In this document: positions 1-5,042 of the stretch, piece after piece
How the letters are laid out: the number at the start of each line of letters is the position of its first letter
Numbering within the stretch: the first letter of the stretch is position 1
Assembly: GCA_023428205.1 (NCBI GenBank)
Contig: JAEYZB010000298.1
Span: forward strand, 1-5,042
Reading direction: 5' to 3'
Source: Bacteroidota bacterium
GTDB taxonomy: Bacteria; Bacteroidota; Bacteroidia; Chitinophagales; LD1
DNA length: 5,042 nt
Notes under the pieces: generated by a model
The model's database searches: none
What the model was told of the DNA's origin: nothing
What the model saw: the letters and a program-made list of their open reading frames with translations, nothing else
Position numbers and translations under genes: made by a program

Positions 1-1753
1 AGCCGCGCACTTCGTAGGTTTGGAGCGTTTCAAAGCGCGTAAAGAAGCCGCAAAAGAACTCGAAGAAACAGGGCTTTTGCTAAAGACCGAAGACATCGTA
101 AATAAAGTCGGCAGAAGCGAAAGAACGAACGCGATTATTGAACCGCGTTTGTCTTTGCAATGGTTTGTGAAAATGGACGAACTCGTAAAACCTGCGCTTG
201 AAAATGTTTTGAACGACAACATTCAGTTTTTTCCTGAACGTTTTAAAAATTTGTATCGTCATTGGCTCGAAAACATTCGCGATTGGCCCATATCGCGCCA
301 ACTTTGGTGGGGGCAGCAAATTCCTGCGTGGTATGATGAAGAAGGAGGTTTTGTTGTAGCAAAAACGCACGAGGAGGCTTTGGCGGAATACAAAACCAAA
401 TATCAAAGAACAAATATCAAAGAACTTCGTCAAGATGAAGACGTTTTGGATACGTGGTTTTCGTCTTGGCTCTGGCCCATTTCGGTGTTTGACGGTTTCA
501 AAAACCCGCAAGGCGAAATCAATTATTATTATCCGACTTCGGTGCTCGTAACAGGTTGGGATATTATCTTTTTCTGGGTGGCGCGAATGATTTTCGCAGG
601 CTACGAATTTAAGCACGAAAAGCCATTTGAAAAAGTGTATTTCACGGGAATGGTGCGTGACAAGCAACGCAGAAAAATGAGTAAGTCGCTTGGTAATTCG
701 CCAGACACCTTTGAACTGATAAACACTTTTGGGGCAGATGGTGTTCGCTTCGGTGTGATGAGTGCCGCGCCTGCGGGAAACGATTCGCTTTTTGATGAAA
801 AACATTGCGAGCAGGGACGAAACTTCACGAATAAATTGTGGAATGCTTTGCGCCTCGTAAAAGGTTGGGAACTCACGGCTGATGCGAACGTTAGCGCACC
901 AACGCAAAACGTAAACGAAACAGCAGGAGCGTGGTTTGAAGCGCGTTTGAACGAAACCATTGTAGAAATGGAAAAACTCTTTGACGAGTTCAAATTGAGT
1001 GAGGCATTGATGACACTCTACAAACTGATTTGGGACGATTTCTGTTCGTGGTATTTGGAAATGGTAAAACCTGAATTTGGTAAACCAATCAGCGAAAAAG
1101 CATACAACCAAACTATCAACTTCTTTGAGCGTTTGATGCAACTCGCACATCCGTTTATGCCGTTTATCACGGAAGAAATTTGGTTCACATTGCGTGAGCG
1201 CGAAGAGAAAAATTCGATTTGTGTAAGCTCTTATCCGAAAGCGGAAAACTTCGATAAAGCCTTGATTTCACAAGGCGAAACAGCGTTTGAAATCATTGCG
1301 GCTATTCGTGAAATTCGCGCAAAAGCGCAAAAGAAAAATCACGAAACGGTGAACGTTTTCTACAAAGTTGGAAGCGAAGCAAACGACAACGATTTTATCG
1401 CTTTCAAAGAAATAATTGCGAAACTCGCGAAAATCGAAGCGTTTGCCCGCCTGAATGACGTAGTCGGGCAGGAAAAGCTCGATAAACAACAATTCGGTTA
1501 TACAAGAAATGCCGTTGTGAAAGCGTTCGAATTGCTTGTAGAAACAGGCGAAGCGGAAGTTGCTGTTGATATTGAAACACTCAAAAAAGAACTGGCCTAC
1601 ACTGAAGGATTTTTGAAAAGCGTGGACGCGAAACTCACGAATGAACGCTTTATGGCAAACGCAAAACCTGATGTAATCGCGAATGAACAGAAGAAAAAAG
1701 ATGACGCGTTGCAGAAGATAAAAGCGTTGAAGGAAAGTATTGGTGCAAACTAA
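1..1753 (+). CDS. valS: Valyl-tRNA synthetase, C-terminal part (5' end beyond window)
   Basis: This is the cytoplasmic class Ia enzyme that charges tRNA-Val with valine using ATP. The frame is open from base 2, giving 583 visible codons and a TAA stop; the full protein in this phylum is usually near 870-880 residues, so about a third is missing, including the HIGH motif and most of the editing domain. Seen in order: the end of the editing insertion (GLERFKARK), IEPRLSLQWFVKM, DWPISRQLWWGQQIPAWY (from 281), DVLDTWFSS (440-466), the ATP-site KMSKS loop (674-688), then GRNFTNKLWN (815-844), which marks the start of the helical anticodon-binding domain. The last 58 codons (1577-1750) are rich in Lys and Glu and match the C-terminal coiled-coil tRNA-binding arm of ValS. 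The TTG at 20 is an internal Leu codon, not a start. Nothing visible is broken. The next gene is 162 bases away with its own candidate promoter, so co-transcription is not obvious. Confidence 0.97.
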   Translation, partial: AAHFVGLERFKARKEAAKELEETGLLLKTEDIVNKVGRSERTNAIIEPRLSLQWFVKMDELVKPALENVLNDNIQFFPERFKNLYRHWLENIRDWPISRQLWWGQQIPAWYDEEGGFVVAKTHEEALAEYKTKYQRTNIKELRQDEDVLDTWFSSWLWPISVFDGFKNPQGEINYYYPTSVLVTGWDIIFFWVARMIFAGYEFKHEKPFEKVYFTGMVRDKQRRKMSKSLGNSPDTFELINTFGADGVRFGVMSAAPAGNDSLFDEKHCEQGRNFTNKLWNALRLVKGWELTADANVSAPTQNVNETAGAWFEARLNETIVEMEKLFDEFKLSEALMTLYKLIWDDFCSWYLEMVKPEFGKPISEKAYNQTINFFERLMQLAHPFMPFITEEIWFTLREREEKNSICVSSYPKAENFDKALISQGETAFEIIAAIREIRAKAQKKNHETVNVFYKVGSEANDNDFIAFKEIIAKLAKIEAFARLNDVVGQEKLDKQQFGYTRNAVVKAFELLVETGEAEVAVDIETLKKELAYTEGFLKSVDAKLTNERFMANAKPDVIANEQKKKDDALQKIKALKESIGAN

Positions 1754-1760
1754 TCCTGCT

Positions 1761-1806
1761 CATTTCGATAAATGTTACACTGAGCTTGTCGAAGTGCTCA
1801 ATGCAC
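1761..1806. repeat. Degenerate intergenic repeat with GTCGAA core
   Basis: The core CACTGAGCTTGTCGAAGTG (1778-1796) sits just after valS and is preceded by CATTTCGAT (1761-1769). From memory, and not checked here, strings of this kind (GAGCTTGTCGAAGTG or its complement) recur between genes in many bacterial genomes, Bacteroidota included. The sequence can fold in several short ways: TGAGC 1781-1785 with GCTCA 1796-1800, CACT 1778-1781 with AGTG 1793-1796, or GTGC 1794-1797 with GCAC 1803-1806. Only one copy is present in this window, so calling it a repeat rests on recognition rather than on repetition seen here. Confidence 0.45.
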
Positions 1807-1816
1807 CGCATTTTTT
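1781..1816 (+). terminator. valS: Weak candidate terminator after valS
   Basis: About 28 bases after the valS stop, a 5-bp stem (TGAGC 1781-1785 / GCTCA 1796-1800) or an alternative 4-bp stem (GTGC 1794-1797 / GCAC 1803-1806, loop TCAAT) is followed by six T residues (1811-1816). The stems are short and the T run is 4-10 bases away, so this is a weak intrinsic terminator at best. It overlaps the repeat-like core at 1778-1796. Confidence 0.25.
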
Positions 1817-1864
1817 CACACCATTTACAGTGATATGCCATGCGCATTTCATGGGTAATTCTTA

Positions 1865-1895
1865 ATTGAAAAATCATAATTCTATTCTATTTTCG
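1865..1895 (+). promoter_or_regulatory. Candidate Bacteroidota-type promoter for the aldehyde dehydrogenase
   Basis: ATTG at 1865-1868 is three of four to the -33 TTTG, followed by 19 bases and then TATTTTCG at 1888-1895, which matches the -7 pattern TAnnTTTG except for a C in place of one T. Transcription would begin near 1902, leaving a leader of about 14 bases before the ATG at 1916. That fits the absence of a Shine-Dalgarno sequence. The assignment is by motif and spacing only. Confidence 0.35.
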
Positions 1896-1915
1896 CGCCA
1901 CAAATAAATTCCGCT

Positions 1916-3292
1916 ATGCAAATTATTAATCCTGCAACCAATGCAGTTATCGCAAATGTTACCGAAGACAACACCGCAACACTTGCCGAGAAATTTTCAA
2001 CACTGAAAAACGGACAAAAAGCATGGGCGAAAACGCCTATCGCTACACGTGTTTCCGTTATTTTGAAGTTCTACGATTTACTGGACGAACACAAAAAGGA
2101 ATTAGCGGAAACCTTGACTTCGGAAGTCGGAAAACCTTTGCAACAATCGTATAATGAATTGAACGGAGCGCGGACTCGGATTCAGTGGTTGGCGAATAAT
2201 GCCGAAAAGTATTTAGCGACCGATTGGATGGTGGAGTCGGACGGAATGGGCGAAAAAATCGTGTATGAACCACTTGGTGTAGTTTGCAATATTTCCGCTT
2301 GGAACTATCCGTATCTGGTAGGAACGAACGTATTTGTTCCTGCGCTGCTCGCGGGGAATGCAGTACTTTACAAACCTTCTGAATTTGCAACGCTCACGGG
2401 TTTAAAAATTCAGGAATTGTTTTACAAGGCGGGCGTTCCGAAAGATGTTTTTGAAATAGCCATCGGTGCGCGTGAAGTGGGAGAGGAGTTGTTGAAACTG
2501 AATTTTAACGGCTACTATTTCACGGGTTCGTACAACACCGGAAAATACATTTACGATAATGTGGCGAAAAAAATGGTTCCATGCGGGTTGGAGTTGGGAG
2601 GAAAAGACCCATTGTATATTGCCGATGACGTTGCCGATGTGAAAAACGCAGCGATTGGAACGGCTGATGGCGCGTTTTACAATAATGGTCAAAGTTGTTG
2701 TTCGGTGGAGCGTATTTACGTTCATGAAAAAGTGTATGACGAGTATGTAAATGCTTTTGTGGAAGAAGTAAAATCGTGGAAAATTGGCAAACCGACCGAA
2801 GAAGGTGTTTATATCGGAGCCTTGACGCGTCCTGCACAAATTGAATTATTGGAACATCAAGTGAAAGATGCACTCGCGAAAGGCGCGAAACTGCTGATAG
2901 GAGGAAAACGCATTGAAGGCGAAGGAAACTATTTCGAGCCGACTGTTTTGGCAAATGTAACGAACGATATGTTGGTGATGCGCGAAGAATCTTTCGGACC
3001 GATAATCGGTATCGCAAAAGTAAGCAATGACGCTGAAGCACTTCGTTTGATGAATGACACCGAATATGGCTTGACGGCTTCTGTTTACACAGCCGAACAA
3101 GCACGCGCAGAAAAGATTTTATCGGAATTGCAATCGGGAACAGGCTACTGGAACTGCTGCGACCGCGTTTCTCCCGCTTTGCCGTGGAGCGGACGCAAAC
3201 ATTCCGGTTTCGGAGCGACCCTTTCGCATATTGGCTTGCGGGCATTTACCCAGCCGAAAGGCTATCATTTGCGCGGCAACTGGAGCAAATAA
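1916..3292 (+). CDS. NAD(P)-dependent aldehyde dehydrogenase, 458 aa
   Basis: This is a complete member of the ALDH superfamily, which oxidises aldehydes to carboxylic acids in the cytoplasm. Visible landmarks: N-terminal INPATNAVI; WNYPY with the catalytic Asn at 130; KPSE at 153-156 for cofactor binding; FTGS at 202-205 in the Rossmann fold; LELGGKDP with the general-base Glu at 226; GQSCC with the nucleophile Cys at 261 (a second Cys follows); EESFGP at 357-362; and PWSGRKHSGFG near the C-terminus. The ATG was chosen because the protein starts directly at the usual family N-terminal motif; there is no leader peptide. At 458 residues it is close to bacterial succinate-semialdehyde dehydrogenases of the Sad type. 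The C-terminal tail after SGFG (ATLSHIGLRAFTQPKGYHLRGNWSK) departs from the common REGG-type tail, so it probably belongs to a divergent subfamily. The substrate cannot be read from the sequence, and no pathway partner is adjacent. It appears to be transcribed alone and ends convergent with the small minus-strand gene. Confidence 0.93.
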   Translation: MQIINPATNAVIANVTEDNTATLAEKFSTLKNGQKAWAKTPIATRVSVILKFYDLLDEHKKELAETLTSEVGKPLQQSYNELNGARTRIQWLANNAEKYLATDWMVESDGMGEKIVYEPLGVVCNISAWNYPYLVGTNVFVPALLAGNAVLYKPSEFATLTGLKIQELFYKAGVPKDVFEIAIGAREVGEELLKLNFNGYYFTGSYNTGKYIYDNVAKKMVPCGLELGGKDPLYIADDVADVKNAAIGTADGAFYNNGQSCCSVERIYVHEKVYDEYVNAFVEEVKSWKIGKPTEEGVYIGALTRPAQIELLEHQVKDALAKGAKLLIGGKRIEGEGNYFEPTVLANVTNDMLVMREESFGPIIGIAKVSNDAEALRLMNDTEYGLTASVYTAEQARAEKILSELQSGTGYWNCCDRVSPALPWSGRKHSGFGATLSHIGLRAFTQPKGYHLRGNWSK

Positions 3293-3300
3293 ATGGTCTG

Positions 3301-3327
3301 AAAAAACTTGTGGTAAGTGTCGCTTAC
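3301..3327 (-). terminator. Terminator hairpin between convergent genes
   Basis: GTAAG (3313-3317) and CTTAC (3323-3327) form a perfect 5-bp stem around TGTCG, with a possible extra T-G wobble pair. Read on the minus strand, the hairpin directly follows the small gene's stop (TAA at 3330-3332) and is followed within six bases by six T residues (complement of A6 at 3301-3306). That is the layout of an intrinsic terminator for the minus gene. In the plus direction it lies 20 bases after the aldehyde dehydrogenase stop, but the T-rich stretch after it is interrupted and runs into the opposing gene, so it is weaker there. The stem is short, hence moderate confidence. Confidence 0.4.
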
Positions 3328-3329
3328 AA

Positions 3330-3551
3330 TTATTCAGATTTTATTTTGTGAATCTGCGTCTCTGTAACCTGATACAGCCCTTGACTAGTACCATCAGCCC
3401 AACACTCAACAATCTCTGGTTGTTCTTTTTGGTTAGGATAGCGAACAACTTTTAATTTTTGAGTTTTTAGGTAATCGCTATTTGAATTTTGATCATTCGT
3501 GACTTCATCATTCATTTTTACTTCGTCCCCTTCCTTAAATTTATTACTCAT
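3330..3551 (-). CDS. Small charged protein, 73 aa, possibly YodC-like (DUF2158-like)
   Basis: This is a 73-residue, highly polar, probably soluble cytoplasmic protein with no signal peptide, membrane segment or cysteine pair. It starts MSNKFKEGDEVKMND, a form common in small beta-barrel proteins that open with a GDxV turn. Its C-terminal half has IVECWADGTSQGLYQVTETQIHKIK. The order F-x-x-GDEV, then VECxxDG, then a short segment ending in an ETxI/L motif, resembles small YodC-type proteins. Here a low-complexity stretch rich in Asn, Asp and Ser (about residues 14-27) separates the parts. The family call is from memory and is tentative; the function is unknown. The ATG at 3551 has no Shine-Dalgarno sequence but has a candidate promoter 23 bases upstream. 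It converges on the aldehyde dehydrogenase with 37 bases between stops and shares a terminator hairpin with it. That it is a real gene is supported by composition, promoter and terminator together. Confidence 0.68.
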   Translation of the reverse strand: MSNKFKEGDEVKMNDEVTNDQNSNSDYLKTQKLKVVRYPNQKEQPEIVECWADGTSQGLYQVTETQIHKIKSE

Positions 3552-3573
3552 GGTTATTATATTTATGAGTAGG

Positions 3574-3603
3574 CAAGGTAGAAAAATTAAAGGAAATTTT
3601 CAA
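3574..3603 (-). promoter_or_regulatory. Candidate promoter for the 73-aa gene
   Basis: On the minus strand, TTG (complement of 3601-3603) is followed by 20 bases and then TACCTTG (complement of 3574-3580). This resembles the Bacteroidota -33/-7 pair TTTG and TAnnTTTG with the last T run one base short. Transcription would start near 3567, about 16 bases before the ATG, similar to the short leader proposed for the aldehyde dehydrogenase. Motif evidence only. Confidence 0.35.
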
Positions 3604-3635
3604 GGATAAAGTCAGAATAATTATGTTGGACAGAT

Positions 3636-3766
3636 CCCCCTCCGTCACTGCGTGCCACCTCCCCTTGGGCAGGGGAGGAATTGGGGTAGCGCATTTACCT
3701 GAATCATTACGATGAGTGCTTCTTTTGCTCCCCTGATAGGGGAGCTGTCCGAAGGACTGAGGGGTG
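3636..3766. repeat. GC-rich composite inverted-repeat element, about 130 bp
   Basis: The element is bounded by CCCCTC (3637-3642) and its exact complement GAGGGG (3759-3764). Its left arm (3637-3678) and the complement of its right arm (3764 back to 3727) share one layout: CCCCTC, then GTC one base later, a 10-13 base variable part, then CTCCCC-T-n-CAGGGGAG. The arms face each other around a 48-base unique centre (3679-3726). Each arm also folds into its own perfect hairpin. It stands out as C/G-run-rich against AT-rich flanks. It separates the divergent 73-aa gene and trkH, where no terminator is expected, which favours a dispersed repeat (REP- or MITE-like) over a transcription signal. From memory, similar strings occur between genes in other genomes; no target-site duplication or transposase is visible. 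Identity as a mobile remnant is inference. Confidence 0.7.
3658..3678. repeat. Left-arm hairpin of the composite element
   Basis: CCTCCCC (3658-3664) pairs perfectly with GGGGAGG (3672-3678), and T3665-A3671 can add an eighth pair, leaving the loop TGGGC. A second G run (GGGG 3683-3686) could pair with the C run at 3636-3640, enclosing the hairpin. There is no T run after it on either strand, so it is not a terminator. Confidence 0.75.
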
Positions 3767-3773
3767 TTTTTTT
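3727..3773. repeat. Right-arm double hairpin with T run (terminator-like)
   Basis: GCTCCCC (3727-3733) pairs perfectly with GGGGAGC (3739-3745) around TGATA. One base later GTCC (3747-3750) pairs with GGAC (3754-3757) around GAA. After GAGGGGTG comes a run of seven T (3767-3773). In isolation this looks like a plus-strand intrinsic terminator, but no plus-strand gene ends nearby: the closest upstream one stops at 3292, beyond a convergent gene. I therefore treat it as the right arm of the repeat element. It could still shield trkH from read-through or antisense transcription. Confidence 0.6.
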
Positions 3774-3956
3774 GTTTGGATTTTAGTTTATAGAAACAAG
3801 TTAGTGGTAAAACTTGCGGATGACCCAAAGCTGAATATTGGGAACAAAAAATAAAACTTGATAGACTTCAAAAGCAAACTTCGGGAACAATCTTTTGAAA
3901 AAAGGTAACTTCGCGAACAGACAAACGGACAGAATTAGTAACGGATAGAATTATTG
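3767..3956 (+). other. AT-rich non-coding leader of trkH
   Basis: I see no credible gene in these 190 bases; the trkH frame itself is closed by a TAA at 3939-3941. Minor structure is present: CAAGTT (3797-3802) / AACTTG (3811-3816) and CCCAA (3824-3828) / TTGGG (3838-3842) are short inverted repeats. TAAAACTTG occurs twice (3808-3816 and 3852-3860). The most regular signal is the pair of 13-base repeats at 3877 and 3907. Confidence 0.6.
3877..3919 (+). promoter_or_regulatory. Paired 13-base direct repeats and candidate -7 element upstream of trkH
   Basis: AACTTCGGGAACA (3877-3889) recurs with one change as AACTTCGCGAACA (3907-3919). The start-to-start distance is exactly 30 bases, about three helical turns. 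Each copy has a TTCnnGAA core, and the second is the perfect palindrome TTCGCGAA (3910-3917). The downstream copy overlaps TAACTTCG (3906-3913), a one-mismatch fit to the -7 pattern TAnnTTTG, the same variant seen before the aldehyde dehydrogenase gene. A TTCG at 3880-3883 lies 22 bases upstream as a poor -33. It could be a promoter with an operator pair or simply tandem promoter-like sequence; the regulator is unknown. Confidence 0.3.
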
Positions 3957-5042
3957 ATGGCATTTTACATAAAACAGATACATAGCATTGCACTTGCAGT
4001 TAGCATTGTCGGGCTGATTACTTTGATAGGAAACATTGGATTTGCTCAATCATTCATCTCTCAAGATATATTTTACGGATTTTATTGTTTCGTGTTGACT
4101 GTAGGGATTGTTTCTACAAAACTCAGATACATTATTGACTTTTCGAGGTTCAAAAGAAAAGCATTTGTATTTGACTTGTTGACGATTTCGTTTACGCTCC
4201 TTCTTTTTTACGCTCACTTTATAAACAGTTCAACAGAAAGTTGGATATCTATTTTTGAAAATAATCATTTGATAAACTTTGCGATTGTATTCACGTTCAT
4301 AAGAGAGTTTTCGGAAGTAAGAGTGAATTACAAAAGAACGGTTTTAAATCCTGCACAACTTTTCATTGCAAGTTTTTTAAGCATTATTTTAATCGGTACA
4401 GTGCTTTTAATGTTGCCCAAAGCCACGAATGGCGGAATTTCTTTTATAAATGCTCTTTTTACTTCCACAAGTGCCGTGTGTGTTACGGGTTTGGCTGTGG
4501 TGGACACCGCTGCTCATTTTACTCTTTTCGGACAAACCATCATAATGCTTCTAATTCAAGTGGGTGGTTTGGGAATATTGACTTTTGCAAGCTATTTCAG
4601 CTATTTTTTCAAAGGTGGTTCTACTTATGAAAACCAACTTGCGTTGGGCGACTTGACAAGTTCCAACAAATTGGGCGAAGTGTTTTCTACTTTAAAATAT
4701 ATTTTACTTGTAACTTTTGGGATAGAATTAGTTTCGGCATTGCTGATTTACGTGAGCCTTGATACATGCAACTTCAATTCCCAATGGGAGCAGATTTTCT
4801 TTTCTGTTTTTCACGCCATTTCATCATTTTGTAACGCAGGGTTTTCTACTTTACCCAACTCCTTATCCGAAACAGGTTTTCAATACAATTATGCTTTACA
4901 CCTTGTCATTATTTTAACTTTCTTCTTGGGCGCATTGGGTTTTCCCATTGTGGTAAATCTGCTAACTTATCTGAAATACAAAATCTCCATTCTTCTTTCC
5001 TTTTCAAAAAAGCAAAAAAATTACAGACCTTGGGTACTGAAC
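3957..5042 (+). CDS. trkH: TrkH/KtrB-family potassium uptake protein, N-terminal 362 codons (3' end beyond window)
   Basis: This is an inner-membrane K+ translocating subunit of the Trk/Ktr superfamily, which normally works with a cytoplasmic nucleotide-binding partner (TrkA/KtrA) not present here. The frame is open to the last base, and an upstream in-frame TAA (3939-3941) makes ATG 3957 the natural start. The core begins near residue 128 with LNPAQLFIASFLSIILIGTV (first core helix) and LPKAT. The first pore loop follows, TSTSAVCVTGLAVVD, with the filter VTGL at 176-179 (Gly178). Next come QVGGLGILTF (201-210), another helix at about 243-267, and the second pore loop FHAISSFCNAGF with Gly295. 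Two of the four pore repeats are therefore visible. Residues 1-127 are an extra region with about four hydrophobic segments (near 9-29, 37-55, 69-88 and 105-116) and an Arg/Lys-rich end. Long TrkH proteins of about 600 residues are, to my knowledge, usual in Bacteroidota, so roughly 40% is missing on the right. There is no clear Shine-Dalgarno sequence. Confidence 0.92.
   Translation, partial: MAFYIKQIHSIALAVSIVGLITLIGNIGFAQSFISQDIFYGFYCFVLTVGIVSTKLRYIIDFSRFKRKAFVFDLLTISFTLLLFYAHFINSSTESWISIFENNHLINFAIVFTFIREFSEVRVNYKRTVLNPAQLFIASFLSIILIGTVLLMLPKATNGGISFINALFTSTSAVCVTGLAVVDTAAHFTLFGQTIIMLLIQVGGLGILTFASYFSYFFKGGSTYENQLALGDLTSSNKLGEVFSTLKYILLVTFGIELVSALLIYVSLDTCNFNSQWEQIFFSVFHAISSFCNAGFSTLPNSLSETGFQYNYALHLVIILTFFLGALGFPIVVNLLTYLKYKISILLSFSKKQKNYRPWVLN

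Noticed and set aside
80..1150. Long minus-strand open frame (356 codons) opposite valS
   Set aside because: It lies wholly opposite the conserved valyl-tRNA synthetase frame; its translation is rich in Phe, Arg and Cys with no recognisable domain. It is a shadow of the real gene.
1838..1854. CCATG / CATGG inverted repeat before the aldehyde dehydrogenase promoter
   Set aside because: Only five pairs with a 7-base loop; short palindromes like this are expected by chance, and there is no second copy to suggest an operator.
2520..3245. Minus-strand open frame of 241 codons opposite the aldehyde dehydrogenase
   Set aside because: Composition (Arg, Ser and His rich) is typical of an antisense shadow, and the plus frame has all ALDH motifs.
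3231..3455. Plus-strand 74-codon frame overlapping the aldehyde dehydrogenase end and the 73-aa gene
   Set aside because: It overlaps two better-supported genes and runs through the terminator hairpin; no recognisable protein features.
3636..3766. CRISPR array or riboswitch in the GC-rich intergenic element
   Set aside because: There are only two arms in inverted orientation with no regularly spaced direct repeats, and I see no conserved riboswitch core; the layout is an inverted-repeat element.
3957..5042. Lower G+C of trkH as a sign of horizontal transfer
   Set aside because: By eye some stretches are much poorer in G+C (4201-4260 has 16 of 60) than parts of valS (541-600 has 29 of 60), but membrane proteins use many Phe, Ile and Leu codons, which explains it without transfer.
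1916..5042. Osmotic stress locus (betaine-type aldehyde dehydrogenase plus K+ uptake)
   Set aside because: The ALDH shows nothing specific for betaine aldehyde, the two genes are separated by an opposing gene and a repeat element, and no choline or betaine genes are nearby.

Overview
The window looks like a chromosomal piece of a member of the Bacteroidota. Three observations support this: the protein sequences have the flavour of that phylum, none of the three visible gene starts has a convincing Shine-Dalgarno sequence (the leaders are AT-rich), and promoter-like motifs resembling the Bacteroidota -33/-7 pattern (TTG ... TAnnTTTG) lie just upstream of the genes. I cannot name a genus.

Layout, left to right. 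Positions 1-1753 hold the C-terminal two thirds of valyl-tRNA synthetase (valS, + strand, cut by the left edge). A 162-base gap follows; it has a degenerate GTCGAA-type intergenic repeat, a weak terminator-like hairpin and a candidate promoter. Positions 1916-3292 hold a complete 458-residue NAD(P)-dependent aldehyde dehydrogenase (+). It converges on a small gene for a 73-residue charged protein of uncertain family (3330-3551, - strand), and the two are separated by a compact hairpin that can act as a terminator, best in the minus direction.

Positions 3552-3956 (405 bases) form a divergent intergenic region with no credible gene. It holds a candidate promoter for the small minus-strand gene. 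It also holds a GC-rich composite inverted repeat (about 3636-3766) made of two arms with the same internal organisation, and a 190-base AT-rich leader with a 13-base motif repeated at exactly 30-base spacing. From 3957 to the right edge runs the first 362 codons of a TrkH/KtrB-family potassium uptake membrane protein (+), cut by the window end. It carries an extra N-terminal membrane region of about 130 residues before the conserved transporter core.

The genes do not form an obvious pathway: a translation enzyme, an orphan aldehyde dehydrogenase, a small unknown and an ion transporter, each with its own apparent transcription unit. I found no clear new defence or mobile system. The most unusual DNA is the repeat element between the small gene and trkH. 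It has terminator-like hairpins, yet it lies where two genes diverge and no terminator is expected.
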